64,000 nucleotides of DNA, from NCBI RefSeq assembly GCF_002234405.1, contig NZ_NMQT01000073.1, forward strand, positions 124,001 to 188,000. Direction: 5' to 3'. Under the pieces are notes generated by a model. That model did not search any database. It was not told the origin of the DNA and was given only the letters and a program-made list of their open reading frames with translations. This stretch comes from Amycolatopsis thailandensis (GTDB lineage Bacteria > Actinomycetota > Actinomycetes > Mycobacteriales > Pseudonocardiaceae). The translations under genes and the position numbers were made by a program. Below are positions 9,142 through 18,745 of the stretch, one piece after another (position 1 is the stretch's first letter; each line of letters opens with the position of its first letter).

Positions 9142-11396
9142 AACGCGTGGCTGACGGTGGGCCCCTGACGAGTTACGTCGGCCGGGCGGAGGACGAGAAC
9201 GAGGTACGACGGCTGCTCGGCGTGGGACGACTGGTCACCTTGACCGGCGCCGGCGGTGCGGGCAAGACACGGCTGGCCGCCCAGGTCGCCAGTTCGCTCA
9301 CGCGGGCTTTCCCGGGCGGTGTGACGGTCGCCGGACTGGGTGAGCTGCGGGACGAACGTCTCGTCGCGCGCGCCGTCGCGGACAGCCTGGGCCTGCACGA
9401 CACGGCGGCGAGGACGGACCTGGAGGCCGTGGCGTCGTATCTGCGTCCTCGCCGTTCGCTGCTGGTGCTGGACAACTGCGAGCATCTCCTCACCGGCAGC
9501 GCGGAGCTGGTCACGACACTGTTGCGCGACTGTCCGGACCTCGTGCTCCTGGCCACCAGCCGCTGCTCCCTGGGGATCGCCGGTGAGCAGGTCTTCACGA
9601 TCCCGTCTCTGTCCTTGCCGTCCGAAGAGGCGAGGACACCGCGGGAGGCGCTCGCGTCCGGGGCGGTGCGGCTGTTCGCGGAGCGGGCGGGCAGCGTCCT
9701 GCCGTCGTTCGAGGTCACCGAAGACAACGTCGCGGACGTCGTCCGCCTCTGCCGACGGCTCGACGGACTGCCACTGGCGATCGAGCTCGCGGCGGCCCGG
9801 ATCCGCGTCCTGTCGCCTTCGCAGATCGCGGACCGGGTCGAGCGGAACTCGGCCGTGCTGGCCACCGGTCTCCGGCTGCCGGTCGAGCGGCACCGGACGC
9901 TGCGCGTCACCCTCGATTGGAGTCACTCCCTGTGCACCGCGACCGAGCGGACGGTCTGGGCACGCTGTTCGGTGTTCGCCGGGCAGTTCGACCTGTCCGC
10001 AGCCGAGGACGTCTGCGGCCTGTCCGAAGCGGCCGCGCTGGACGCGATCGACGGGCTGGTCGACAAATCGGTACTGATCCGTGTCGACGGCACGGACCGG
10101 GTCCACTACCGGATGCTCCGGCTCCTCCGTGAATACGGCGCACAACGGCTTTCCGACTCCGGTGACGAGCTCGCCGTGGCGAGGAAACACCGTGACCACT
10201 ACGCCCGGCTGGTCGAACAGGCTTCCGGCAGCTGGTTCGGACCCGGCCAGGACGAGGCGTACGAACGTCTGACGGCCGCGCACGCCGACCTCCGCGAAGC
10301 ACTGTCGTGGTCGCTCCGCACTCCTGAGGAAAGCCCGGTGGCGCTGGAGATGGTCGTCGGGGTGATCGAATACTGGCTGGCCCGCGGCGCGGCCTGGGAA
10401 GCGCGTGACTGGATCGACCGCGCGCTCGCCGCGATGCCGCCGGACTCGGCGGGCCGGGCCCGGGGTCTGGCGATCGCGTCCCTCTGCGCCGCGCTGCACG
10501 CGGATCTGCCGCGGGCCCGGGAGCGGTCGGCCGCCGCCGAGGCGATCGAGGACGACGACGCCGCGCCCTACGTCGCCCACGCGAGGGCGTTCGTGATGAT
10601 GCTGTCCACCGAGCCGAATTCACTGACCCACGCGGCGAAAGCCGTGCGGATCTTCGGCGAGCGGGGCGATGTTCGACGCCAGATGCATCCGATGTTCCTT
10701 CAGGGGGTCGCGCTGGCCTACCGAGGGGATCTTCCGGGGGCGCGGGCATTGCTGGGCTCGATGCGGTCGCTGTGCGAGGAGGCGGGGGAGTACCGGTATC
10801 GCTCTATGGCGCTGTTCGGATCCGGGGTCGCCGAAGTCGGTTTCGGCGGCGATCTCGACGAAGGCGAACGGTTCATCCGTGCCGCACTGGAGATCGACCT
10901 CCGCACGTCCGACGTGCTGTCCGCGGCGTACCGGGTCGACGGTCTCGCCTGGGTGGCCGCGCGGCGTGAGGACTGGGTCCGTGCCGCGGAACTGTTCGGA
11001 ACCGCCGCGACGCTCTGGGAGCGCTGCAATGCCGAACCCGACGTGGCCGTCTCGGCCACCCACCGGGCGTTTCACGAGGCCACCCGGAAAGCCTTGGGGG
11101 AGAAGAAGTTCGACGCCGCGTTCGCCGAAGGGCGGCGGCGGAATCCGCACGAGGTCCTGCACACTCGCCCGGTGGCGGCGCCTGACGGCGAACAGCGTGT
11201 CCTCCCGCCGCTGACCCAGCGCGAGACGGAGATCGCGCGGCTGGTGGCGGCGGGGCTGGGCAACCGGGAGATCGCGACGAGGCTGGTCATCGCCCGGCGG
11301 ACGGTGGAGACGCATCTCCAGCACATTTCGCACAAGCTCGACTTCACCAACCGGACGCAGCTGGCCGTCTGGGTCGCCGGGCAGGACCCGCTGTGA
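9138..11396 (+). CDS. STAND ATPase with LuxR-type DNA-binding domain
   Basis: 752 residues. An N-terminal P-loop, TLTGAGGAGKTRLAAQVA (GAGGAGKT at 37-44), and LLVLDNCEHL (Walker B) define an AAA/NB-ARC-like STAND domain; LDGLPLAIELAAARIR is the typical GLPL motif. A helical repeat region follows and the C-terminus (about 690-745) is a LuxR helix-turn-helix (LTQRETEIARLVAAGLGNRE). A large transcriptional regulator whose ATPase responds to a ligand. SD AAGGGG precedes the ATG, which overlaps the membrane-protein stop, so it may regulate this cassette. The stop codon lies inside the terminator stem that follows. Confidence 0.9.
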   Translation: MKRVADGGPLTSYVGRAEDENEVRRLLGVGRLVTLTGAGGAGKTRLAAQVASSLTRAFPGGVTVAGLGELRDERLVARAVADSLGLHDTAARTDLEAVASYLRPRRSLLVLDNCEHLLTGSAELVTTLLRDCPDLVLLATSRCSLGIAGEQVFTIPSLSLPSEEARTPREALASGAVRLFAERAGSVLPSFEVTEDNVADVVRLCRRLDGLPLAIELAAARIRVLSPSQIADRVERNSAVLATGLRLPVERHRTLRVTLDWSHSLCTATERTVWARCSVFAGQFDLSAAEDVCGLSEAAALDAIDGLVDKSVLIRVDGTDRVHYRMLRLLREYGAQRLSDSGDELAVARKHRDHYARLVEQASGSWFGPGQDEAYERLTAAHADLREALSWSLRTPEESPVALEMVVGVIEYWLARGAAWEARDWIDRALAAMPPDSAGRARGLAIASLCAALHADLPRARERSAAAEAIEDDDAAPYVAHARAFVMMLSTEPNSLTHAAKAVRIFGERGDVRRQMHPMFLQGVALAYRGDLPGARALLGSMRSLCEEAGEYRYRSMALFGSGVAEVGFGGDLDEGERFIRAALEIDLRTSDVLSAAYRVDGLAWVAARREDWVRAAELFGTAATLWERCNAEPDVAVSATHRAFHEATRKALGEKKFDAAFAEGRRRNPHEVLHTRPVAAPDGEQRVLPPLTQRETEIARLVAAGLGNREIATRLVIARRTVETHLQHISHKLDFTNRTQLAVWVAGQDPL

Positions 11397-11421
11397 CCTC
11401 CGAAACCCCGGAGGTCACAGC
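11390..11421. terminator. bidirectional hairpin between convergent genes
   Basis: A perfect 13-bp stem (GCTGTGACCTCCG pairing with CGGAGGTCACAGC) with a six-base loop. It includes the stop codon of the LuxR-type gene and sits 10 bp from the stop of the convergent cutinase gene. No T-run, as is usual for actinomycete terminators. Confidence 0.75.
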
Positions 11422-11431
11422 GGGCCGGTGT

Positions 11432-12304
11432 TCAGCCGATCGGGCAAGTTCCCTTGTAGACGGCGATCTTCGGGTCGTTCGCCGGTAACGGACAGAGGAA
11501 CTGGTCATACCTGGTGTCTTCGTCCACGAAGCGTTTCATCCACGAGATGCTGTACTTGGCGATCGTCACGTTCGGCTGAGTCGGGGCCATGTGGCCGACG
11601 CCGGCCAGGAGCACGTACGCCTTGTTCAACGACTCCGGAAGGCTTTGGTAGAACGGACGAGAATGCGTGCCGTCCGGCGCGATCAAATCGTTCTGGGCAC
11701 TGACGACGAAGGTGGGGACCTTCACGTCGGAGAACGTCGTGTTCGGATTCCAGCCGGTCAGCGGGATGGCCGCCTTCAACGCCGGTGCCTTCTGGGCCGC
11801 GATCAGGGAACCGCCGCCGCCCATCGAATGCCCCATGACGGCGAGCCGGTTCGGATCGACGCGGCTTTTGGCCCGGCTCTTGTCGGTGACGTACCGCAGT
11901 GCCGCGAGCAGTTGCTCGGACCGGTTGTCCGGGGTGTCCCAGGTGCTCTTCGTCGAGAAGGTGATGACGACGAAACCCTGGGAAGCCAGCCGCGGGCCGT
12001 ACCAGGCGATCGCCGCCTCCGATTCGAGGAAACCGGGCGCTATCGCGATCACGCCGAACGTACCCTGGGCGGTTTCGGTCGGGAAATGAATGGTCCCCGC
12101 GCCGAAACCCTGTCCCGCCGGGACCTTCTCGGTCTCGGTCCGGAACGGTCCGCGATCCGCCTCGATACTGGAATTCGTCGGTGCCGGGCCGCGGGCATAA
12201 GGACTCTCGTCGGCGACGGCGGCACTCGATGTCCCCGGTACCGCGACGAGAAGTGCTGTCACCGCACCGAGAACGCCGGCGACCCACTGTGGTCCACGCT
12301 TCAT
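11432..12304 (-). CDS. secreted cutinase / polyester hydrolase (PETase-like)
   Basis: 290 residues with a Sec signal peptide (MKRGPQWVAGVLGAVTALLV, cleavage after about SSA-AVA). The mature part follows the alpha/beta-hydrolase plan of actinomycete cutinases such as Thermobifida cutinase and LCC: SPYARGPAPT at the N-terminus, nucleophile elbow GHSMGGGGSL (Ser160), Asp206 (AQNDLIAP), His238 (GVGHMAP), the substrate-platform Trp185 (PLTGW), and Cys271/Cys287 for the C-terminal disulfide. The oxyanion-hole aromatic is Phe92 (APGF) where LCC has Tyr. Expected to hydrolyse cutin or polyester bonds outside the cell. Monocistronic, facing the LuxR-type gene. Confidence 0.92.
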   Translation of the reverse strand: MKRGPQWVAGVLGAVTALLVAVPGTSSAAVADESPYARGPAPTNSSIEADRGPFRTETEKVPAGQGFGAGTIHFPTETAQGTFGVIAIAPGFLESEAAIAWYGPRLASQGFVVITFSTKSTWDTPDNRSEQLLAALRYVTDKSRAKSRVDPNRLAVMGHSMGGGGSLIAAQKAPALKAAIPLTGWNPNTTFSDVKVPTFVVSAQNDLIAPDGTHSRPFYQSLPESLNKAYVLLAGVGHMAPTQPNVTIAKYSISWMKRFVDEDTRYDQFLCPLPANDPKIAVYKGTCPIG

Positions 12305-13528
12305 CGCGCATGTCCTCTCGGGAAAACCGTTCCTGGAGCGGAACGGATTCCCAGATATAGCGGAACGGCGAGAGGGTGCGCGTCGTGGAAACTACTGAGA
12401 AACGGGACGTTGTGCGGAACTGTCACGCGGAAAGCAATTCTTCGGAGCGAGGCTGTCGCTCCGGTGACAAAAGCCGGTCCTCGACGACCGGCTTCCGCCG
12501 TCTCCGTGAGTGGGCCACCGGGGTCCGGAGTGGCCCGCTTCAGAGCGTGCCCTCCGGCCCGGCCTGATCGCTAGCCGTTTCGCGCACGCGAATGGCCGGA
12601 AAACGAACTGTCGAGGGGTACGTCGCACGTTGGCGTGGCGGGCGGGTGGGCGGCTTTTCCTCATGTCGGGTCGCTGAGTGTGTCTCGAACGCCACGCTTG
12701 GGACGCTGAACGTCTCGGATGTGGCGCTCAGGACGTGCTGTCCTGGCATTCGGGTGCAGTACGTACGGGCAGGAGGTCGCGACACTCGAACCCCGGCGGG
12801 CACGAGAGCGGTCGAGCACGACACCCATGCCTTGCGGCCCAATAGAACCCGATGCCACGTAGCCCGAATTGATCTCGGGCGGATCTTGATCGTCGCTGGT
12901 GACGGTCGCCGCAGGGCACACGCTTGGTCACCCTGGGGCTGACGGGGGCCGACCAGGCTCCAGTCGTCCACTGTGGACATTCGTCGCTGACCGCATGTCT
13001 GATTTGCGAATAAATGGGTGATTTTATCAAGGGGTCGTGAGTGGTAATTCGGGTTAGAACGATCATTGTCACTCACGACCCGCTCGCACGACTACGCAAA
13101 GCGCCCAAATCGGGCGATGCGATCCCAGCTGGAGTCCCTTGTGGACAGTCGTTCCCGGATTCACTGCCGGCGGCTTGTCCAGCTTGATCGCTTAGATCGA
13201 CAGCCGCCGAAGGGCGCGTTCCAAGATCAACTTAAGCTACGTGGCATTGGGTTCCGACCCGAATCGCCACCCACGGCCACCTCGACCCGACGTTTTTGCC
13301 TTTCGGTTCACTGCCCGGCTACCGGTGTGACGTTCAAGGGCCCGGTGAGGTCGCCGCGCCCGCCGAGACCTGCTCGGCGCTTGCCGGGGTCGCGCGGCCG
13401 GATACCACGCCGCCCGCCGGAATACCTCCGGCGATCAGACGAAGAATTGGTAGACCCGCATTGTGCCGTCGCCGGAAAATGTCGGTGGCGGCGTCGAGAT
13501 GAGCGCATTGGTCGAAATGGAGCAATGC
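12305..13528. other. 1.2-kb intergenic region with repeats, no supported gene
   Basis: It separates the cutinase gene start from the convergent-side end of the dioxygenase gene. Overlapping short frames on both strands lack ribosome binding sites and codon bias. It contains the cutinase promoter near 12305-12400, an inverted repeat at 13032-13081, and a stretch (about 12660-12740) of the kind of short stress-free intergenic repeats scattered in Amycolatopsis genomes. No RNA gene recognised. Confidence 0.55.
13032..13081. repeat. inverted repeat, GGGTCGTGAGTG family
   Basis: Perfect 12-bp arms GGGTCGTGAGTG and CACTCACGACCC flank a 26-base loop containing TTCGGGTTAG. A partial copy (GGTCGTGAGTCGCGTTTCGG, then GTTAG) stands at about 22202-22226 in another intergenic region, so this is a dispersed chromosomal repeat rather than a gene-specific operator. 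Confidence 0.7.
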
Positions 13529-14068
13529 TCAGGAGCTATACGTCGGCGCGGTGCGTACCTGGTAATTGCGGCGCACGCTCGTACCCTTGCTGAGGTCGGC
13601 GCCGTAGACGTGCAAAGTGATGGCGACGGTGTCGCCGGCGTTGTGCACCTGGTGGATGTCGTCGGGCGGCGCCACGCCGCTGACCGAACCGGTGGGGCGT
13701 TGCCGCTGGGCTGTCCGGACCAGTCGATCGCCCTCGATGTCGAAGATGTTCTCCGTCTCGGTTCCTTGGAGCACAAGGAAAGTGCACCACACCAGGTGAT
13801 CGTGGATCTCCGTGCGCTGGCCGGGCCGCCAGACCAGGGCGGTGATCGAGAAGTCGGCTTCCGCGTGCAGCGTGTTGCGGGTGTACCCGGCCGCGGACCC
13901 TTCCCGCTCCGCCGCGGTGAGCAGCCGCGGTGTCGGCCGGAGTTCGGTGAGAACGGAAGCCACGGCCTGTGCGGTGACAAGCGGTTCGGACGTTCTCCCG
14001 GTGCACAGGCGAAGCCGTTTTATCAGCTCCGTGAGGCCGGGTCTCAGATTGGTGGAAGCGACGGTCAT
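13529..14068 (-). CDS. cysteine dioxygenase type I family protein
   Basis: 179 residues, cupin fold. Iron ligands His89 and His91 (EIHDHLVW) and His139 (DIHQVHN) fit the three-His site of cysteine and 3-mercaptopropionate dioxygenases. These oxidise a thiol to a sulfinate with O2 in the cytoplasm. Substrate (cysteine or a mercaptoacid) cannot be decided. It is divergent from a LysR gene across 94 bp, so the LysR protein is its probable regulator, with the operator in the shared spacer 14069-14162. Confidence 0.85.
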   Translation of the reverse strand: MTVASTNLRPGLTELIKRLRLCTGRTSEPLVTAQAVASVLTELRPTPRLLTAAEREGSAAGYTRNTLHAEADFSITALVWRPGQRTEIHDHLVWCTFLVLQGTETENIFDIEGDRLVRTAQRQRPTGSVSGVAPPDDIHQVHNAGDTVAITLHVYGADLSKGTSVRRNYQVRTAPTYSS

Positions 14069-14162
14069 CGGTGTTCTCCTTCCGGTCGCTTCCCATCGTG
14101 GTCCGGTGTTCGGGGGACGTCCAATGACGACGTTCTTTCGCTTTCATAGGTAGTCTTTATGT

Positions 14163-15032
14163 ATGCTGAATCTGGTCCAGCTCACGGTGCTGGCGGCTGT
14201 CGCCAGACACGGCTCGATGACCGCGGCGGCGAAGGAACTGCATTACACCCAACCGGCGGTGAGCCACCATCTCGCGAGGTTGGAAGCCGCCACCGGGGCG
14301 AAGCTGATCCAGCGGATCGGACGCGGCATCCGGCTCACCCCGGAAGGGAAGCTGCTCGCCGCCCGCGCGGCCGAGATCGTCGGCCGGGTCGAAGGCGCCG
14401 AGGCCGAATTGGCCGCACAGGTCGGATTACGCGCCGGGCGGGTCCGGCTGGCCGGGTTCCAGTCGATCCTGAGCACCATCGTTCCCGGGGCGGCCGCCGC
14501 GCTGGCCCGCGCCCATCCCGGGATCGAGCTGGGACTGGTCGACGAGCAGCCGGGCGAAGCGCTGCGCATGCTGCGGGAAGGGCGGATCGACGTCGCCTTG
14601 ATCTTCCGGTACGCCGACACGCCACGCGAGGAACACGGGCTCCGGCTGGTCCACCTGCTCGAAGACCCGATCTACCTGATCTCCAGCGAACCCGGGCAGA
14701 CCGTCGCCGACCACCGCGACTCCACCTGGATCGGCGGCTGCGGCCGGTGCCAGGACGAGCTCGTCACGATCTGCGGGCGCGCCGGGTTCGCGCCGCGTAT
14801 TTCCCTGGTGAGTGACGACATGGTCGTCATGCAGGCGCTGGTCGCCGCCCGGATGGGCGTCACCACGCTGCCCCGGCTGGCCCTGCGCGCGCACCGGCTG
14901 CCGGGTATCCACGCCACCGAACTGGCCGAGGATCCGCGTCAGATCTACGCCGTCACGTATGGCGATCCGCCGGATCCGCCCGCCGCCGCGGCGCTCATCC
15001 ACGCGCTTCAGGCCAGTATCCGGTCCTGCTGA
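14163..15032 (+). CDS. LysR family transcriptional regulator
   Basis: 289 residues. The winged helix-turn-helix covers about residues 2-60 ([20 protein letters not shown], then [12 protein letters not shown]), followed by the periplasmic-binding-like effector domain of LysR regulators ([10 protein letters not shown] onward). Divergent from the dioxygenase gene, the classical layout for a LysR activator and its target. Its 3' end overlaps the convergent amidase gene by 25 bp. Confidence 0.92.
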   Translation: MLNLVQLTVLAAVARHGSMTAAAKELHYTQPAVSHHLARLEAATGAKLIQRIGRGIRLTPEGKLLAARAAEIVGRVEGAEAELAAQVGLRAGRVRLAGFQSILSTIVPGAAAALARAHPGIELGLVDEQPGEALRMLREGRIDVALIFRYADTPREEHGLRLVHLLEDPIYLISSEPGQTVADHRDSTWIGGCGRCQDELVTICGRAGFAPRISLVSDDMVVMQALVAARMGVTTLPRLALRAHRLPGIHATELAEDPRQIYAVTYGDPPDPPAAAALIHALQASIRSC

Positions 15033-16324
15033 TTCGCCAGGGCCCGTTCGACGGAAGCCCCGATGGCCAGCAGTTTCCGGTCTTCGCCGAGGGCACCGTC
15101 GAGCGCCAGCCCGGCGGGGAGGCCGTTCCGGTCACGCCCCATCGGCACGGTCAGGCCGGGGAAGCCCGCGATGCTGCCGTTCTGGCAGTTGCGGATGAAG
15201 GTCGCGAACGTCGGGACCGAGCGCCCGCGGAGAACGAAGTTCTCGACGGCCGAGAACTCCTTGGCCGTGGCCGGTGTCGTGGGAAAGGCCAGCGCGTCGA
15301 TGCCGGTCTCGCGGAAGATCCTCGCGTAGGTGCCGCGCAAGGCCGAACGAGTGGCGAGGGCGGCCTCGTAGACGGCCGGATCGACGCCCGGTACGACCGA
15401 GCCGGTGAAGATCGCCTGGACGTCGGCGGCGGCGACCTCACGAACGAGCCGTTCGAACGAGACACCGGGCACGTACTCGCGCAGATACGCCCGGAGCCCG
15501 GTGCCTGCTTCGTGGATCACCAACGGCATGCCCTGATCGGCACTGAGTTCGGCGAGCACGGTGTCGTCGATCGGCACCATCGTGACGCCCTCGGCGCGCA
15601 GGCGGAACAGCGTGGACTCCCAGAGTTCTTCGACGTCGGTTTCCAGATCGCCGGTCAGGAAGCGCTGGGGCACGCCCAGCCGGACCGCCGACGACGGGAT
15701 CCCGTCCAGGGGTTCCGGCTGTTCCGCCGCGAGGACCGAGTCGAGGAGCGCGAGATCGGTGACCGTGCGGGCGATCGGTCCGGCCGTGTCCCGTGTGCTG
15801 CTCAGCGGTGTCATGCCGTCGGACGGGTAGCGGCCCGTGGTGGGCCGGAACCCGCACACCCCGTTGAGCGCGGCGGGGACGCGCACCGATCCCCCGGTGT
15901 CGGTGCCCAGGCCCGCCGGGACGATGCCCGCCGCGACGGCGACCGCCGTCCCGCCGCTGCTGCCTCCGGCGAAGTGGAACGGCGAGCAGGCGTTGCGGAC
16001 CGGCCCCACCGGTGTCGTGTCGCAGGTGATGCCGAACGCGAGTTCGTGCATGGTCGCCTTGCCGATGACGGTGACGCCCGCGTCGATCAGGCGCCGGACC
16101 ACGGTCGCGTGCTCGCGCGGGACGTGGTCCGCCAGCGCCGGGGTGCCCGCGGTGTTCGGCATGCCCGCGACGTGGATGTTGTCCTTGACGACCATCGGAA
16201 CGCCCGCCAGCGGGCCGGCGAGTCCCGGTATGCGGTCCTCCGGCGCGAGGTGGGCGATGGCGTGGAGATCGTGCACTTCTTCCGCTCTCGAGCGGGTTTC
16301 CGAGGCGCTCCAAGCTCTCTTCAC
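15008..16324 (-). CDS. amidase signature family hydrolase
   Basis: 438 residues. The Ser-cisSer-Lys triad is visible: Lys47 (PMVVKDNI), Ser123 ([13 protein letters not shown]) and nucleophile Ser146 ([12 protein letters not shown]). It resembles indoleacetamide-hydrolase or AtzF-like amidases; substrate unknown. The start is 100 bp from the first gene of the divergent zincophore-type operon, and the Zur-like box lies in that spacer, so zinc might affect both directions (inference). The 3' end overlaps the LysR gene. Confidence 0.9.
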   Translation of the reverse strand: MKRAWSASETRSRAEEVHDLHAIAHLAPEDRIPGLAGPLAGVPMVVKDNIHVAGMPNTAGTPALADHVPREHATVVRRLIDAGVTVIGKATMHELAFGITCDTTPVGPVRNACSPFHFAGGSSGGTAVAVAAGIVPAGLGTDTGGSVRVPAALNGVCGFRPTTGRYPSDGMTPLSSTRDTAGPIARTVTDLALLDSVLAAEQPEPLDGIPSSAVRLGVPQRFLTGDLETDVEELWESTLFRLRAEGVTMVPIDDTVLAELSADQGMPLVIHEAGTGLRAYLREYVPGVSFERLVREVAAADVQAIFTGSVVPGVDPAVYEAALATRSALRGTYARIFRETGIDALAFPTTPATAKEFSAVENFVLRGRSVPTFATFIRNCQNGSIAGFPGLTVPMGRDRNGLPAGLALDGALGEDRKLLAIGASVERALANQQDRILA

Positions 16325-16361
16325 GGCGCCAGCTTAGCGTGACAAGGGACACAGTTAGCGA

Positions 16362-16382
16362 TAAAGACAATCATTTTCATTA
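16362..16382 (+). promoter_or_regulatory. Zur-type zinc operator
   Basis: A 21-bp element whose right half is CATTTTCATTA and left half TAAAGACAAT. It matches the palindromic actinobacterial Zur consensus recalled from Mycobacterium and Streptomyces (inverted TAATGAAAAT halves) at 19 of 21 positions. It is A/T rich in G/C-rich surroundings and lies 42 bp before the ATG of the SbnB-like gene, where a bound repressor would block transcription when zinc is plentiful. Confidence 0.8.
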
Positions 16383-16424
16383 AGCTCCGGCCGGATCCCG
16401 TCCCCCCGGAAAGGTCGATCGTTC

Positions 16425-17408
16425 ATGAACCCCGGCCCCTCGTTGCACATCCTCACCCGCAAGGATCTGCACAGCCTCGAACTCACCCCGCAAGAGGCGA
16501 TCACCCTGGTCGAAGACGGCTACCTGGCCTACGCGTCCGGAGCGTCGCGCAACCCCGCGAAGCTGATGGTGCCGATGCCGGATCCCGCGCGGGACGCCGT
16601 CGCGTACTCGATGCTCGGCTACGACGGCTCCCTGGAACAGGCCGCGTTCAAGACGAGCTACCGGCAGGGCGGCACGTCGGCGGAGAAGTACTACACGACG
16701 ATCACGCTCTACGACGACACCACCGGGCTGCCGTTCGCGTTCATGGACTGCCACCGCGTCGGCGCCACCCGCACGCCCGCGAGCACCGCCCTGATCGCGC
16801 GCTCCTGCGCCCGGCCTGGTGCGCGTTCCGCGCTCATGGTCGGCACCGGCGCGCAGGGGATCAGGACGCTGCCGTACCTGCTCACGGCGTTGCCGGAGCT
16901 CGAACGGCTGCGGCTGTTCGGCACCCATCCCGACGGCCTGCGCGACAGCGTCGCCGCGCTGAAGGAGCGGTTCCCGGAGCGCGAGGTCGAACTCGTCGAC
17001 GACGTCGAGGCCGCCGCGCGCGAGTCCGACATCGTGGTCGCCGCCTCCGGCCGGGCCGCGCATCCGAAGATCCGGCTCGGCTGGCTGCCGCCGGGCGGGC
17101 TGCTGATCTCGGTCGCCAGCAAGGGAGTCCAGGAGGGCACGCTCGCCGAAGCCGACTACACCGTGGCCACCAGTGGTGCCCAGGTCGAGGTGACCGGCCG
17201 GCGGATGGCGGGGCCGGACGGTGTTTTCCGGATCGACGCCGAACTTCCGGAGATCCTCGCCGGCCGCCTGCCAGGCCGTCGTGGCGACGAAGACCGGGTG
17301 TTCGCCTTCAGCAGCGGCATGATCATCACCGACATCCCGGTGGCGCACGCGCTGGCCGCCCGCGCCATCGCGGCGGGCCGCGGCCGCGAGGTGGCGCTGT
17401 GGACCTGA
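16425..17408 (+). CDS. ornithine cyclodeaminase/mu-crystallin family dehydrogenase, SbnB-like
   Basis: 327 residues. Family features: KTSYRQGGTSAEKYYTTITL, a Rossmann motif ALMVGTGAQGIRTLPYL (about 137-153) and SDIVVAASG. SbnB of staphyloferrin B synthesis oxidatively cleaves N-(2-amino-2-carboxyethyl)-glutamate to 2,3-diaminopropionate; a relative working in the reductive direction with oxaloacetate could build the second N-C bond of EDDS (inference). First gene behind the Zur-like box; SD GGAAAGG nine bases before the ATG. It overlaps the next gene by 10 bp. Confidence 0.87.
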   Translation: MNPGPSLHILTRKDLHSLELTPQEAITLVEDGYLAYASGASRNPAKLMVPMPDPARDAVAYSMLGYDGSLEQAAFKTSYRQGGTSAEKYYTTITLYDDTTGLPFAFMDCHRVGATRTPASTALIARSCARPGARSALMVGTGAQGIRTLPYLLTALPELERLRLFGTHPDGLRDSVAALKERFPEREVELVDDVEAAARESDIVVAASGRAAHPKIRLGWLPPGGLLISVASKGVQEGTLAEADYTVATSGAQVEVTGRRMAGPDGVFRIDAELPEILAGRLPGRRGDEDRVFAFSSGMIITDIPVAHALAARAIAAGRGREVALWT

Positions 17409-18745
17409 TCGACACCCTGTCCCCGCCGCTGCCCGCGCTCGAACGCCCTTGGGCGCACCGGCTGCGCGACTCGGAGATCCTGTGGGAGATCGCCCGCGGT
17501 GTCGGCGGTGGCCCGTTCCACGTCATCCATCCGGCCACGTTCGCCGAGAACCTCGGGGGAATGGTCGCGGCACTCGCCGCCGAGCGCGTCGACGGCACCG
17601 TCTACTACGGGAAGAAGGCGAACAAGGCGGCGGCCTGGCTGCGGGAATGCGTCCGCCCCGGCGCGGGGGTCGACGTCGCGAGCGTGCCCGAACTGGTGCA
17701 CGCCCTCGGCAACGGGGTGCGCGGGGAGGCGATCGGGGTGACCGGCGCCGCCAAACCGGACGGCCTCCTCTGGCTCGCCTTGCGGCACCACTGCCTGATC
17801 GCGGTGGACGCGGCCGACGAACTGGAACGCGTCGCGCGCCTGGCCGCCGAACTCGGTGAGACGGCCGAAGTGCTGCTGCGGGTCCGGCCGCCGTCCGCGC
17901 CGGAAAGCCGGTTCGGCTTCGCTCCCGACGCCTTGACCGCGGCCGTGCGAAGGTGCGCCGAACCGGTCGTCCTGCGCGGCTTCTCGTTCCATCTGGACGG
18001 CTACGATCCCGTGCCACGGGCGGAACTAGCCGCCTCCCTGATCGACCTGTGCCACGACGCCCGCGCACTCGGGCATCCGGCGTCGAAGATCAGTATCGGC
18101 GGCGGCGTCGCGGTGTCCTATGTGGACGCCGAGGATTGGGCGCGGTTCGAGGCCGGCAGGCACGACGGCTGGTTCCACGCCGGCCGCAACCCGCCCCGGA
18201 CCTATCCGTACCACCAGGCGCCGGTGGGCGCGGCCATGGTCACCGCCGTCCTGCGGCACGAGATCTCCGGGAAACCGCTCGCGGACCGCCTGCGCGAGTC
18301 CGGGATCGAGCTGCTGCTGGAGCCGGGCCGTGCCCTCGTCGACGGCGCCGGGTTCTCGGTTTTCCCGGTGCTGGGCTGCAAAGCCGCCGATGACCACTTG
18401 ATCACCACGGTCGCGGGCCTGTCCATGAGCCTGTCCGAACAGTGGAAGGGAAGCGAGTTCCTGCCCGATCCGGTCCTCGTGCGCCAGGACGGTCCTGGCG
18501 GCACGCCGGTGCGCACCATCGTCGCGGGTTCGAGCTGCATGGAGTACGACGTGCTGACCTGGCGCGCGGTGGAACTGCCCGCGCGGCCGAGGACCGGCGA
18601 CCTGCTCGTGTACCCGAACACGGCCGGGTACCAGATGGACAAGAACGAGAGCGGCTTCCACCAGCTTCCGTTACCGCCGAAGGTGGTGGTCGACGGCGAC
18701 CGCCGGCACCTCGACACCGACTACCCGATCCAGGAGATCCGATGA
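17399..18745 (+). CDS. PLP-dependent decarboxylase (DAP/ornithine decarboxylase group IV fold, SbnH-like)
   Basis: 448 residues, alanine-racemase-type TIM barrel plus beta domain. The PLP lysine is Lys73 in VYYGKKANKAAAW; SFHLDGYD and ISIGGGVAVSY are barrel motifs; LLLEPGRALVDGAG and AGSSCMEYDVL match the Glu-Pro-Gly-Arg and active-site Cys regions. Members decarboxylate diaminopimelate, ornithine or, for SbnH, a citryl-diaminopropionate siderophore intermediate. Here it would remove the serine-derived carboxyl group late in the pathway (inference). GTG start inside the upstream gene; ATGA overlap with the next. Confidence 0.88.
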   Translation: MDLIDTLSPPLPALERPWAHRLRDSEILWEIARGVGGGPFHVIHPATFAENLGGMVAALAAERVDGTVYYGKKANKAAAWLRECVRPGAGVDVASVPELVHALGNGVRGEAIGVTGAAKPDGLLWLALRHHCLIAVDAADELERVARLAAELGETAEVLLRVRPPSAPESRFGFAPDALTAAVRRCAEPVVLRGFSFHLDGYDPVPRAELAASLIDLCHDARALGHPASKISIGGGVAVSYVDAEDWARFEAGRHDGWFHAGRNPPRTYPYHQAPVGAAMVTAVLRHEISGKPLADRLRESGIELLLEPGRALVDGAGFSVFPVLGCKAADDHLITTVAGLSMSLSEQWKGSEFLPDPVLVRQDGPGGTPVRTIVAGSSCMEYDVLTWRAVELPARPRTGDLLVYPNTAGYQMDKNESGFHQLPLPPKVVVDGDRRHLDTDYPIQEIR

